From Gautieria morchelliformis (taxonomy: Eukaryota > Basidiomycota > Agaricomycetes > Gomphales > Gomphaceae), in the NCBI GenBank assembly GCA_015179125.1, contig WHVA01000270.1, positions 62,001-126,000 of the forward strand: a DNA stretch of 64,000 nt, in the 5' to 3' direction. Position 1 is the first letter of the stretch; each line of letters begins with the position of its first letter. Below, piece by piece: positions 9,880 through 20,025 of this stretch. The translations under genes and the position numbers were made by a program. The notes under the pieces were generated by a model. The model made no database searches. It was not told the origin of the DNA and worked only from the letters and a program-made list of their open reading frames with translations.

Positions 9880-12800
9880 TTGAGAATATATCAACAGAAC
9901 CTGAACAAATCTGACAAGGCCCAGTACAATCTCATCAACTCGGATGCGCACAAGGAGTGGGACATCATTCTGCTACAGGAACCGTACATCGACATGCTAG
10001 GCAACACCAAGGCGAACCACAACTGGCATGTGCTCTACCCTACATCTCACCTAATCAATGGAGCCGCAAAGTGTTCTGTCATACTGGTAAATGCCTTAAT
10101 GGATACTAATGCATGGTCACAGGTATCAGTCGAAGGGGCGAATGACATCACAGCAATACAGATTCGACACCGCCAGGGAAAAATAACGATCTTCAACGTA
10201 TACAACGACTGCGAGCACTCGGTGACGCTACAGGCCTTAGACGACTTTGTCAGAGCTGGGAGACGAGACATAATTCACCGCGAAACAGACTCCATGGTCT
10301 GGTGTGGCGACTTCAACAGACACCATCCCATGTGGGACGAGGAAAGAAACCAGCATCTATTCACGACCGATGTGACCAAGGCGGCGGAAGAGCTGATCTC
10401 TATGCTAGCCGACTACAATATGGTGATGGCACTCCCTAAGCGTCTCCCCACCCTACAATCGATGTCAACTAAGAACTGGACAAGGGTCGACAATGTCTTC
10501 TGCACGGACAATATTATCGACACCATCATCGGCTGCGACACCTCCCCCGACAGGAGGGGACCAGGCACCGACCACGTTCCTATCCTCACGACTATCGATG
10601 TTGGTGTGGAAATCCAGAACCTGGAACCATATCGCAACTTCAGGATAGTGGACTGGGGCGAGTTCAGAGAGCAGCTGGCAGAACGACTGGTGGAAGTGCC
10701 AGAGGTGAAGGAGCTGGAAGACATAGGTGAGTACAATGATATGATCAACGCGCTGACGGCTGCCATCCAGGACACCATCGACGCCATGGTCCCGCTGACA
10801 AATCCAGTACCACACTCCCACAGGTGGTGGAGCAAAGAGCTCACAGACCTCAAGAAGGCTAAAAATAGGCTAAACCATCTATCTTATGTTCATCGTGCCA
10901 TCGCTAACCACCCGACCCACGAAGAGCACAGGGAGATCACTGATAGATACAGCAGGGCAATCAGCAAGGCCAAATCTCAGCACTGGGCCGAATACCTGGA
11001 GGACCTCAATGATGGACTACTGTGGACGGCAAACAGGTACATATCCCACCCGGCCACGGATGGGGGCAGGTCGAGGATCCCGACACTGCATATACCTGGG
11101 GCCGATGGAACCAACCGCATAGTAGAAACAAACAAGGACAAAAGTGCCGCCCTCGCAGCGGCTTTCTTCCCACCCAAACCAGCTGAGTCACAGGTCCCGG
11201 CCAACTACAAGTATCTGAAACGAATCAAACACGGGTTCCAGATCCATGAGGCGCAGTTGAGGCGACAGTTGGACAAGCTAAAGCCCCACAAAGTGCCTGG
11301 CGATGATGGGATTCCTAATGTTGTCCTGAAGGATTCGGCGGACTTACTCGCTGAGTATCTTTTGTGCATCTTCCGAGCAACATTCGCGCTGAACACACAC
11401 AGTGACAACTGGAGGTCCTGGATCACAGTTGTATTACGGAAACCGGGAACGGCCAACTACAAGGTGCCAAAATCATACCGTCCCATCGCCCTGTACAATA
11501 CGATCGGAAAACTCCTCACAGCAATAGTAGCGGAAGACATCACATACCTGATGGAGAAGCACCAGCTCATCCCAGCCACCCACTTTGGAGGGAGACCTGG
11601 CAGGACGACGACCAACTCCCTTCATCTAGCGGTCAACAAGATAAAAGGGGCGTGGAGGAGGAAGAAGGTAGCGGTCATATTATTCCTCGACATCGAGGGC
11701 GCATTCCCGAACGCAGTCACGGACCGCCTGCTCCACAACATGAGGAAGCGCAAAATGCCAGAAACTTACGTGCTTTTCGTTGAGAGGATGCTGGCAGACA
11801 GACGCACCAGGCTGAAATTCGACGACTACCTATTGGACTGGGTCAACATAGACAACTGGATAGGGCAGGGCGACCCGCTATCAATGATACTCTATCTCTA
11901 CTACAACGCTGATCTAGTAGAGGTGGCATCGGGGAAGGGAAGGGCGGCGACGGCATATGTGGACGACGCCAACCTATACGCGGAGGGGACACGTATGAGG
12001 AGGCGTATGAAGGCATCAGAGAAATGCTTCTCAAAAAAGGCGGAGCGGGAGAATGGACGCGCACTCACCAGTCCAGGTTCGAGAAGAACAAATTCGCCAT
12101 GATTGGATTCTTGCGCCGCAGAGTCCCTGACCCCACCAGACCACGCAAGACCATACGCAAACCAAGACCAAGCTTTGTCTACGAGGACGTTGTCATCCAG
12201 CCCTCGACATCGCACAAATTTCTGGGCATGCTCCTGGATGAGGAACTGAGGTGGAGCAAGCAGGTGGAGAAGGCTGCAGTCAAGGCGGTAAAGTGGACAC
12301 TCCTAGCGCGCAGACTAACTAAGCCCTCCACAGGTGTCCAGGCGACGTATATGAGACAACTATATTGCGTGGTGGCCATACCAAAATTACGCGGCGGATG
12401 TGTGGTACACGCCAATCCATAGAATGGAAGGGAAGAAGATGTCCACAGGCTCAGTGAAAATTGTGCGTAAACTAATGTCGATACAGCGCATTGCCACTAT
12501 CGCTATCACTGGAGCGATGAGGACGACTGCCAGCGACGTCCTCGAGGCACACGCCAATATAATGCCGATAGAACTTCTACTTCTAGGCGTATGTTACAAG
12601 GCAGTCAGTCGCATGGCAACCCTCCCAAGGGCCCACCCTCTCCACCAGCCACTTCGCACGTGCACTCGCCGCCTAGTAAAGAGACACCCATCCCCGCTGC
12701 ACATACTGACACATATATTTGGCATCACACCTGATACCTACGAGGAAATCCTACCCTTCGCACAAGTACCCGACGCACCGCGGTGGTACATGACTGAGAT

Positions 12801-13792
12801 AGCGGCCACGAAGATAGAATCCAAGGAGGGCGAGGCGACCAGCACGGCCGACGTGATGATTGATGATATACACGGACTGATCGGGCACCGAGGGTGGGGC
12901 AGGCGCCGCAGCGGTGTTGTACAGGGAGGGCAGAAGAAAGGCAACCTTGGGGTACCACCTCCGCCCGCTGACAGAGCACACCACCTACGAGGCGGAGGCG
13001 GTCGGAGTACTTCTAGGATTAGAACTACTGAGGTGCGAGAGAGGAGTCAGAAAGGCCACGGTCCTCCTCGACAATCAGGGGGTGATACAGGCGATAGGGA
13101 AGGTACGTCCGAGGCCGGGACAACACATCCTGAGCCAGGTACACGACACGGCTACCAGGATGGCGACACCGACACGACGGTGCAAGATGGACCTAGCTGT
13201 AGCCTGGATATCGGGACATGATGGGGTGGGGGGCAACGAGGAGGCAGACGCTGAGGCGAAAAAGGCAGCGTTAAACGTTACTCACCAGATAAGTGGTCTC
13301 CCGCCCCTCCTGGAGGCTGAACCCCTTCCGCGCAGCACGGCGGCCGCAAGACAGGCCTTCAGGACAGGGACAAAACAGAGCTGGAGGCTGAGGTGGCAGC
13401 GATATGCGAGACTATCGAAGATCGACGGTAAGATGCCCTCCAGCAACTACCTGGCAGACACGGCCAGGTTGACCAGAGCACAATGCAGCCTAATCACCCA
13501 ATTGAGAACAAGCCATGCCCCGCTTAACAAGCACCTCCACAGGATCAAGAGGACGCCCTCACCACTCTGTCCCACTTGCACTAGGGCTGACAAGTCGGTC
13601 CACCACTTCCTATTTGAATGCCGGACATACGAGTATGCCAGACACAGGCTAAGGAGAAAGCTAGGGCGAAAATCGATGTCAATCAGAGAACTGCTAGGGA
13701 GGCCGGCGGGCATGCTGGCACTGCTGAACTACGTGGCTGCTACAGGCCAATTAAAGGCAACATTTGGTGATGTATCTCCCCCACCCATATGA
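9880..13792 (+). pseudogene. LINE ORF2 (endonuclease, reverse transcriptase, RNase H), frameshifted
   Basis: The first 740 codons are open: an APE-type endonuclease (LLQEPYID, WCGDFNRHHPMWD, GTDHVPILT) then a reverse transcriptase (YRPIALYNTIGKLL, LFLDIEGAFPNA, IGQGDPLSMILYLYYNADL, catalytic YVDD at about 11958-11969). A one-base loss in a G run near 11985 moves the frame to KKGGAGEWTRTHQSRFEKNK; a second shift near 12385 leads to YAADVWYTPIHRM; a third near 12860 leads to the RNase H (AAAVLYREGR, TTYEAEAVGVLLGL, AWISGHDGVGGNEEAD). TGA at 12878-12880 replaces the codon right after the first catalytic Asp of RNase H (YTD-stop-SG). A C-terminal zinc finger CPTC...H...C is present. No ATG opens the frame; the first in-frame stop lies at 9862. 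Inactive. Confidence 0.88.
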
Positions 13793-14326
13793 CAGAGAGA
13801 TATCCACCAACTCAGGCAGGGAAACGCGTCTGAGGAGCGTGATACACACAAGCATCGGATACCAACAAGACCTCTGTTAGACACAAATACGCACAACCGG
13901 CCCCTTGTCACGATCACACTACACCACTCTCATTTTTCAAGCTCGGGCAACGGCGGGAACCGACTCGACGCAGCAAGCCCATGAAGACCCTCGGACCTCT
14001 TTATATTCTTCAACTGCGGCGCTCACTCCCGTCGTGCTAGACCGCCTCGGCGGCCAAGCACTTACGAAGCCAGACCACATACACTAGGGATCAACCACCC
14101 GGGGAGAGTGAGTACCTTACCTCACAAGAGAGGGGGGGGGGTGGGCGGAAAATGGCTCAAGGAGTCGGGCTGCCAGGGGGCATGGAGCTCGTCGGCAGTG
14201 CATCCACCCACTCAAGGGCGCAGGGGTTGGGAGTCCCAGGGAGAGAGGGGAAAGGCCCACCTTTTGTAGGTACAGCGTGTGTAGCAACCACCATAGGCTT
14301 AGCCTGAGGTCAAATAAAATAACTAT

Positions 14327-14348
14327 AAAAAAAAAAAAAAAAAAAAAA
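14327..14348 (+). repeat. Poly-A tail of the LINE
   Basis: 22 consecutive A, 9 bases after AATAAA; marks target-primed reverse transcription and the 3' border of the element. Confidence 0.95.
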
Positions 14349-14360
14349 GACAGCGGTGAG
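14349..14360. repeat. Right target-site duplication of the LINE
   Basis: GACAGCGGTGAG, one mismatch to 7069-7080; the WD40 frame continues from here (VISGPFKGHT). Confidence 0.85.
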
Positions 14361-15283
14361 GTCATTTCAGGACCATTCAAAGGCCACACCGACCAAGTCA
14401 CTTCGGTTGCATTCGCGCAGGATGGCAAGCGGATTGTTTCCGGGTCTTATGACAAGACGATCCGTGCGTGGAATGCAGACACCAGGGAGCTCCTTTCAGC
14501 ACCATTCGAAGGCCACACCCACTGGGTCACGTCGGTAGTGTTCTCGCATGACGGCAAGCGGATCGTCTCCGGGTCTTATGACAACACAATCCGTGTGTGG
14601 AATGCAGACAGCGGGGAGGGCATTTCAGCACCATTCGAAGGCCACACTAACCATGTCATGTCGGTCGCATTCTCGCAGGACGGCAAGCGGATCATCTCCA
14701 GGTCTGATGACAATACGATCCGTGTGGAAAGCAGACACCGGGGAGCTCCTTTCTGCACAATTCAAAGGCCACACCCACTGGGTCACGTCGGTCGCGTTCT
14801 TGCAGGACGGCAAGCCGATCGTCTCCTGGTCTTATGACAACACGATCCGTGTGTGGAATGCAGACACTGGGGAGCTCATTTCAGCACCATTCAAAGGCCA
14901 TACCCACTGGGTCACATCGGTAGTGTTCTCGCATGACGGCAAGCCGATCGTTTCCGGGTCTTGTGACAACACGATCCGTGTGTGGAATACAGACAGCGGT
15001 GAGGTCATTTCAGGACCATTCGAAGGCCACACCCACTGGGTCATGTCGGTGGTGTTCTCGCATGATGGCAAGCGGATCGTGTCCGGGTCTCTTGACAACA
15101 CAATCTGTGTGTGGAATGCAGACACCGGGGAGCTCAGTTTAGGACCATTCAAAGGCCACACTAGCTGCGTCTCATCGGTGGCGTTTTCGCAGGATGGCAA
15201 GCGCATTGTCTCCGGCTCTGATGACAACACAATCTGCATATGGAATGCAGACACCGGGGAGCTCATTTCAGCACCATTCGCAG
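14361..15283 (+). repeat. WD40 repeat array, right part (129-bp units)
   Basis: About seven further WD40 units continue those before the LINE. Blade signatures such as SVVFSHDGKRIVSGS and NTIRVWNADTGEL are almost unchanged between units. A 2-bp loss at about 14726 (VWNAD read as VESR) shifts the frame inside the array. An intron at 15284-15354 leads to the C-terminal exon. Confidence 0.9.
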
Positions 15284-15566
15284 GTCAGGCTCGTCAGTAG
15301 CTGTTATCTTGGTTTGCCGGAACATGACGAAATCTGCTAATATCCTGTGCACAGCTATGGGGCCTGGGTTTCGAAATGACTCACCCCTCGAAGATGGCTG
15401 GTTACTAAACTCGCCCTCAGAACGTCTATTTTGGATACCACCCTGGTCACAAGTAGGTCTCTGGCGGCCAGCAAACACCGCTGTCATCGCAAAGGGGTCC
15501 ACAAAGCTTGATTCCAGCTGGTTTGAACATGGCGGATCATGGATGCAATGCAGAGAGGCTGCATGA

Positions 15567-16860
15567 TTTTGCCAGGGGAAGCACTCATTGACACACAGAT
15601 ATGTTGCATCTCCTACTACCATAGTGGTTGGACTTTCAGGTGGTTTTGAGAACATTCCTGTATTTTATTAGCCACTCACATTCACTATTATAAACAAGCC
15701 TGGCCTTCGCTTTGCTCTAGCCAGGATTTTAGGCAGGAAGGATGTGTATATCATAGAATAATTTTGTCATTTACAATGTTTTCAGTCAGGTGGTTGCCTA
15801 ATGGAAAGTGAACTTGGACATTATCTCTGTGGCAGACATGTGATAAAGCCATGTAGAGTTGACTGTGGGAAAAGATGGGAGTGGAAAGATCAAGATCAAT
15901 GACTACTCAATCAAGGGTAAGTCCTTTTTTTTTTTTTCCATATTAATTAATTTCCATTTATATCCATTGAGCCTCTAGCTCATGCAGGATAATACAGTAC
16001 ATGGAGCTATTGAGTACCTATAGTCAAGAATCCCAAAACATTGGCCCTGGGGCAGGGAGTATATATGAGAAGGAGTGTTAATATGAATAGTTATAATGAT
16101 ATAGTGTATATTAAAAGTTGGTAGAAAAAATAAGAAGACACATTCTCATCGGCAGAGCCGCCACTCAGGAGGGACAAAAGAAGAACTATTTATTTCCCTC
16201 CAACAAAATTGCCAGATACTCTCACCCTCTTCTTTTCTATAATCTGACAAAAATTAGGTGAAGCCACATGTAATAAAAAGTTGTGAGCATCTGCCCTCCT
16301 GGTGCTTGTGTGCGCTAATGCTTGAATGCATTGAGTATTCCATGTCCACATTAATAAAACCATTTAGCCTTTTGATAAACTTTATAATAGAATGAAATAT
16401 GGCTTTATTCATTTATTCTAACACTCTTGTCATATCACAGGATGGGACCTGCCAGGCGCAGGTGTATGGGTGTTGTAACCTCAGCTCTCCCCCTCAGTTT
16501 TTCACACCTCCTAGCGCCGAGGCTCTTGTCTGTGGGGATGATTGGTGCTCAGCTGGCTCTCTCTGCTTGACAGGATGGACAAAACTTCCATCTCATGTCA
16601 AAGACACATGATGACACACATGGACTGGGCAGTGTGAGTCATCATGACGCAAAGGCAGGGAAAGTTGGTGGCCACTGTTGTGCCTGATGGCGATGCCATG
16701 AGCGCATGATGTGTTGCACCGCAATACCGGTCTCGCTCTTTATGAGATTCTCGTGCCTCTTGAGTCTTCAAATAGGAATGGTGCATCGAGGTCATGTGAA
16801 TTTGCACACCATGAACAAACATGTTGGTTTAAGAGATGGGAGACAAAGAGATTAACCAAA
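15567..16860. other. AT-rich non-coding stretch
   Basis: No gene recognised. The composition is clearly AT-richer than the neighbours. A T13 run lies near 15928, a TATATAT at 16061 and AATAAAA at 16352. It may be transposon-derived together with the gag relic to its right. Confidence 0.4.
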
Positions 16861-17514
16861 TCAAGATCTCTTGTGAGAATTGTGGCAGATTCTATGTGCT
16901 TCTGGATGACACTTCACCTGTCTTGTGAAAAACCGATGGCCACTATTCATCACCCTAGGTCCCTGGAATGTTTCAATGGCTGCATGTGTGAGTATGACTG
17001 TTGTTGCCACTCCATACCATGCAGATGGATTGTCGTCCTTTGGCCTGCCATCCAACATCAATGCAATGCAACTCTGGATCACAGGGTCGAGGACTTGACA
17101 AAACTTCATCACAATTGATCGCCCATCTGTGTACTCAGCCTTGTCAACCAGCTCTTCAAACCCATCAATGTATTCATAGACTGAACACTTGCCCTGATGG
17201 TACTGGTGTGACTCCAGTTGATTCATTGTGTTGGTGGCCTCATGCAAGGGGTAGAACTGCTGGTGAAATGCCTTGACAAAATCCTTCCAAGTCACATAGA
17301 GTGGCATGCCACGTTTCACTTCATGGGTAAATGCACAAGTGGCAAAGGTCACAGCCCTTCCAGTTTTCATGAAGGACATTGCCCAAAGGAGCTGTGACTG
17401 CTTGTCTGGGAAGTCACTTGCACACATGCCCAGGTAGAGGGCGCATAACTGGATGAAGTTATGCCCATTTGCACGATCACCATCATACTTGGAGGGCTTT
17501 GCTGGCTCAGCTGT
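16861..17514 (-). pseudogene. Ty3-type retrotransposon gag fragment
   Basis: About 215 residues of a retrotransposon Gag (retrotrans_gag fold), the structural protein that packages element RNA. It opens with PSKYDGDRANGHNFIQLCAL, then MKTGRAVTFATCAF, WKDFVKAFHQQFYPLHEATN, YIDGFEELVDKAEYTD and IVMKFCQVLDPVIQS. The motif order is that of Ty3/gypsy elements of Agaricomycetes. A TGA lies just upstream (17515-17517), there is no zinc knuckle, protease or polymerase in frame, and no LTR pair was found, so this is a relic. Frame is otherwise intact over this length, suggesting modest age. Confidence 0.75.
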
Positions 17515-18270
17515 TCACTTTGAGGAGGTGCAGACACGACTAGGGAGCCCAGCCATCAGCCCAGTGGTCGTAGTCTGCAATATTTCCTGAGCATTTCTTG
17601 AAGATTTTTATGTGATAATTTTACAATTTTTGAAGGATTTCCTGAAGTCAAAAAACTCTGACAAAACATTAAATTTTCATCCAATTTCCCAAACTGGGAA
17701 TTTTTTCAGAAACATGGAATATCCTCAGGATTTCCAGTAGATTTCCAAAGTCAGGAAATTTTGCCAGGTCTCCAGTGCTAAGTCCTGCCCACACCCATCC
17801 TGCACTACCTCGATGGTTGCATGACTGGGCTGTGGATGACCTACATGACAGTGCAGCAACAGTACTTGGTGGCTGACAGATGGTGATATGGTGGGACAGG
17901 TATACTTGCCAGGAATGGAGGCAGGCAAGATGTTGCACACAAACAATTAAATGTGGTACTTTCTGTGATCATAAGGTGTAAACAACATTTCATTTGGTGC
18001 GGAAGGTGTCCTTAGTGTGAAGACACAGCAGTCCTTAGAGAAATACACCATTCAACTATAAAACACGGGCCAGAGGTGGGGTGGAAATGAGGGGTTATAA
18101 AGGTCTCACACATTTATACCTGCAACTTTCCTCATCAGGAGATGAATTATCTTTGCATGATTTCCAGACACTGTCAGCTGTAGTATAATGTCCTCATGTG
18201 ATACATCCACAGCTGTGCCCTTCTGTGGCAATAGTTGAATGATGGCTGCTCAATCACTTGACTTGGCCTC
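17515..18270. other. AT-rich spacer, no gene seen
   Basis: Contains several loosely repeated blocks around 17580-17760 (variants of GATTTCC and AATTTT). Possibly the leader region of the gag-bearing element. No LTR ends could be fixed. Confidence 0.3.
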
Positions 18271-18740
18271 CTAGAGCATGGTGCCATAGCACCGCCAGAG
18301 GTGCTGGTCAGCCACTGCCTCCAGCAGTAGCAGAACACTCTCTATGTGACCATTGGATGCTGCCCCCAGCAGTGCAGTGTCATATTTGCCTCCTACTGCA
18401 TTCACATCTGCTCCATGGTCCAGCAGGTGAACAACCTCCAAATGGCCACTTGATGCCGCTGCCTGGAGTGCATTGCCATAAAAGCCTCCCACAGCATTCA
18501 TATTTCCTCTGCGCTCAAGCAGCAGCTGAACAATATCCGTGTGGCCTTTCCAGGATGCTGCCTGGAGTGCAGTACAATAAAATCCTCTCTCTTTGTTCAC
18601 AGCTGCTCCATGGTCAAGCAGCAGCTGAACAATCTCTGTGTGGTCTTTCCAGGCTGCCACCTGGAGTGCATTGCCATAAAACCTCTCTCTTTGTTCACAT
18701 CTGCTCCATGGTCAAGCAGCAGCCAAATGATCTCCACTCA
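18271..18740 (-). pseudogene. Ankyrin-repeat fragment
   Basis: Minus strand encodes four to five ankyrin repeats of 33 residues with the consensus ALQAAxxxGHxEIVQLLLDH and GADVNAVGG. Frame is lost once near 18680 by a single base, where the first repeat (VEIIWLLLDHGADVN) shifts into the next (HTEIVQLLLDHGAAVN). No start, N-terminal domain or splice context is visible. Such arrays usually form the C-terminal sensor of NACHT-ANK proteins, so this could be another NLR relic, but no NACHT sequence was found nearby. Confidence 0.7.
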
Positions 18741-18752
18741 CTGTTTATCTAG

Positions 18753-20025
18753 ACTGTCAGACATGGCCCACATGGGCGAGGTGCGCTGTCCAACCAATGC
18801 GAAAGACGCAAGCCTTGCTTCCGTGACACCACCCACACGCGTGCCCACCTTTACAGCTCCATCGCCATCAACAGCGCTACCCTCACCATGTACTCGGTGA
18901 CCATGGTTCCAGTCATTGTGGATTTGCGTTCTGTCAAGTGCGGTAATGAGTGGGGCATTGTTGACTGCAGTGCCTAGCCAGCCAGGTATTTGTGGATCCT
19001 GAAATTGAGATTGCATAGGTCATTTATACAACCGCCATTGCCCACCCCGCTAGGGCCATGCGCCCCACACCCCACACTAACCCAGTATGCTATGTTGGCT
19101 GCTACAGTCGATTGTACCATATTGTAAACAATTGGGCCTATCCCTTCACTCCCTGAGACTCCCAAGTACGCTCTCGAGCTGGCGGACGCACCGACGTCCG
19201 CCCACCTCCCCCGTCGGCCCAGCACCTAGATCTAAGCCGTTTTCCGCCACGCTAATGAGACAGCTCTTTTGCTGTGCTCCCTAAGATTTGCTTATGTTGG
19301 TTGAACACGCAGCGTGCGAACACAGAGATTGGGACTACCCAGGGCTTCAGTGATACATGACCATACGTACCTACTATGCTATCGCTGGATACCGCTCTGG
19401 CGTGTGACAACTCACCGTGTGCATGAGCACCGCTGGGAGTGAGTTTTGTCACAGTGCATGGGCGGCACGGGCCAGCGGTTACGTGCTCCGACTGATGCAG
19501 GACTACCACGCCTTCAACATGCCATCAACCGCATGAATACCGACATGTAGACCCCGCGGGGACAACATGGCTAATCTTCAATAGGGATGAGGACGTTGGG
19601 CACGGTCATGAGGGGGTCGTCGGGCAATGGACGCTGCGGCGCGGGTCGCGGAGCGTTGAGTGATAGGCGGGCATGCTACTCATAGTATCGCTGGACATCT
19701 GGGGCGAGGTGGATTGCGCTGTTAAGTACGGATGACGTGGCTGTGGCTGTGCAGAGTGTGGCGTGGAGCTGTCAACGCCACGCGCCTTGGCGTAATACAG
19801 CGTGACGCATGCCCAACATGGCCCAAAGCTGCCATAGGCCCATAACCATGTCGACCCTGTTGTCATGCCGATGCCGCGCTCCCGCGATACGCGATAGCGA
19901 GTCTCGAGTCTCGCGTTCATGAGTTACGCGGGGCAGGAGTGATCATAATATTCCTCGGCTATTAAGCTACCTGCTTCGCAACCTCGTGGCCTGCGGCACC
20001 CAGCAGCCAATACAGTCCTGTCGAT
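18753..20025. other. No gene recognised
   Basis: Several short open frames occur, the longest (about 100 codons, minus strand, 19606-19920) without any family signature. I see no supported feature. Confidence 0.35.

Larger units (their letters stand above)
7081..14348 (+). mobile_element. Tad1-like LINE retrotransposon, inactive
   Basis: A 7268-bp non-LTR retrotransposon, including a 703-bp solo LTR nested in it. It has a 5' leader, ORF1 with CCHC zinc knuckles, ORF2 with endonuclease, reverse transcriptase and RNase H, a 3' UTR with AATAAA at 14313, and a 22-A tail. The 12-bp target-site duplications prove insertion into the WD40 repeat of the NLR gene. Gene order and the RNase H plus C-terminal zinc finger fit the fungal Tad1 clade, but the clade call needs a tree. 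Both ORFs are broken, so it cannot move on its own. Near-intact length and one mismatch in the TSD suggest a moderately old insertion. Confidence 0.93.
4413..15566 (+). pseudogene. NACHT-WD40 STAND (NLR-like) gene, disrupted by stops, an inversion and a LINE
   Basis: A broken fungal NLR-like gene; intact relatives are thought to act in non-self recognition and programmed cell death. In order: a C2-like N-terminus (4413-4573, 4626 onward), a helical linker (VHPYAEMAW, ESHKSIILSLEEQT, TEITVLRVLNVVEE), and the NACHT P-loop VAGAGKSAIAHE (5897-5932). Walker B (VIVIDALDES) follows on the opposite strand inside an inverted block, then LEGHFQWVSTACR (from 6505) and about ten WD40 repeats split by the LINE. 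A last exon (15355-15566) carries the family C-terminus (LFWIPPWSQVGLWRPANTAV). Damage seen: TAA at 4789, frameshifts near 5580 and 5820, the inversion, a 5-bp loss near 6738, the 7.3-kb insertion and a 2-bp loss near 14726. No product can be functional. Confidence 0.88.

Noticed and set aside
16075..16424. Possible LTR (TGTTAATATG ... TTCTAACA)
   Set aside because: The ends look suitable, but the flanking 5-bp sequences (AGGAG and CTCTT) do not match, and the orientation does not fit the gag relic.
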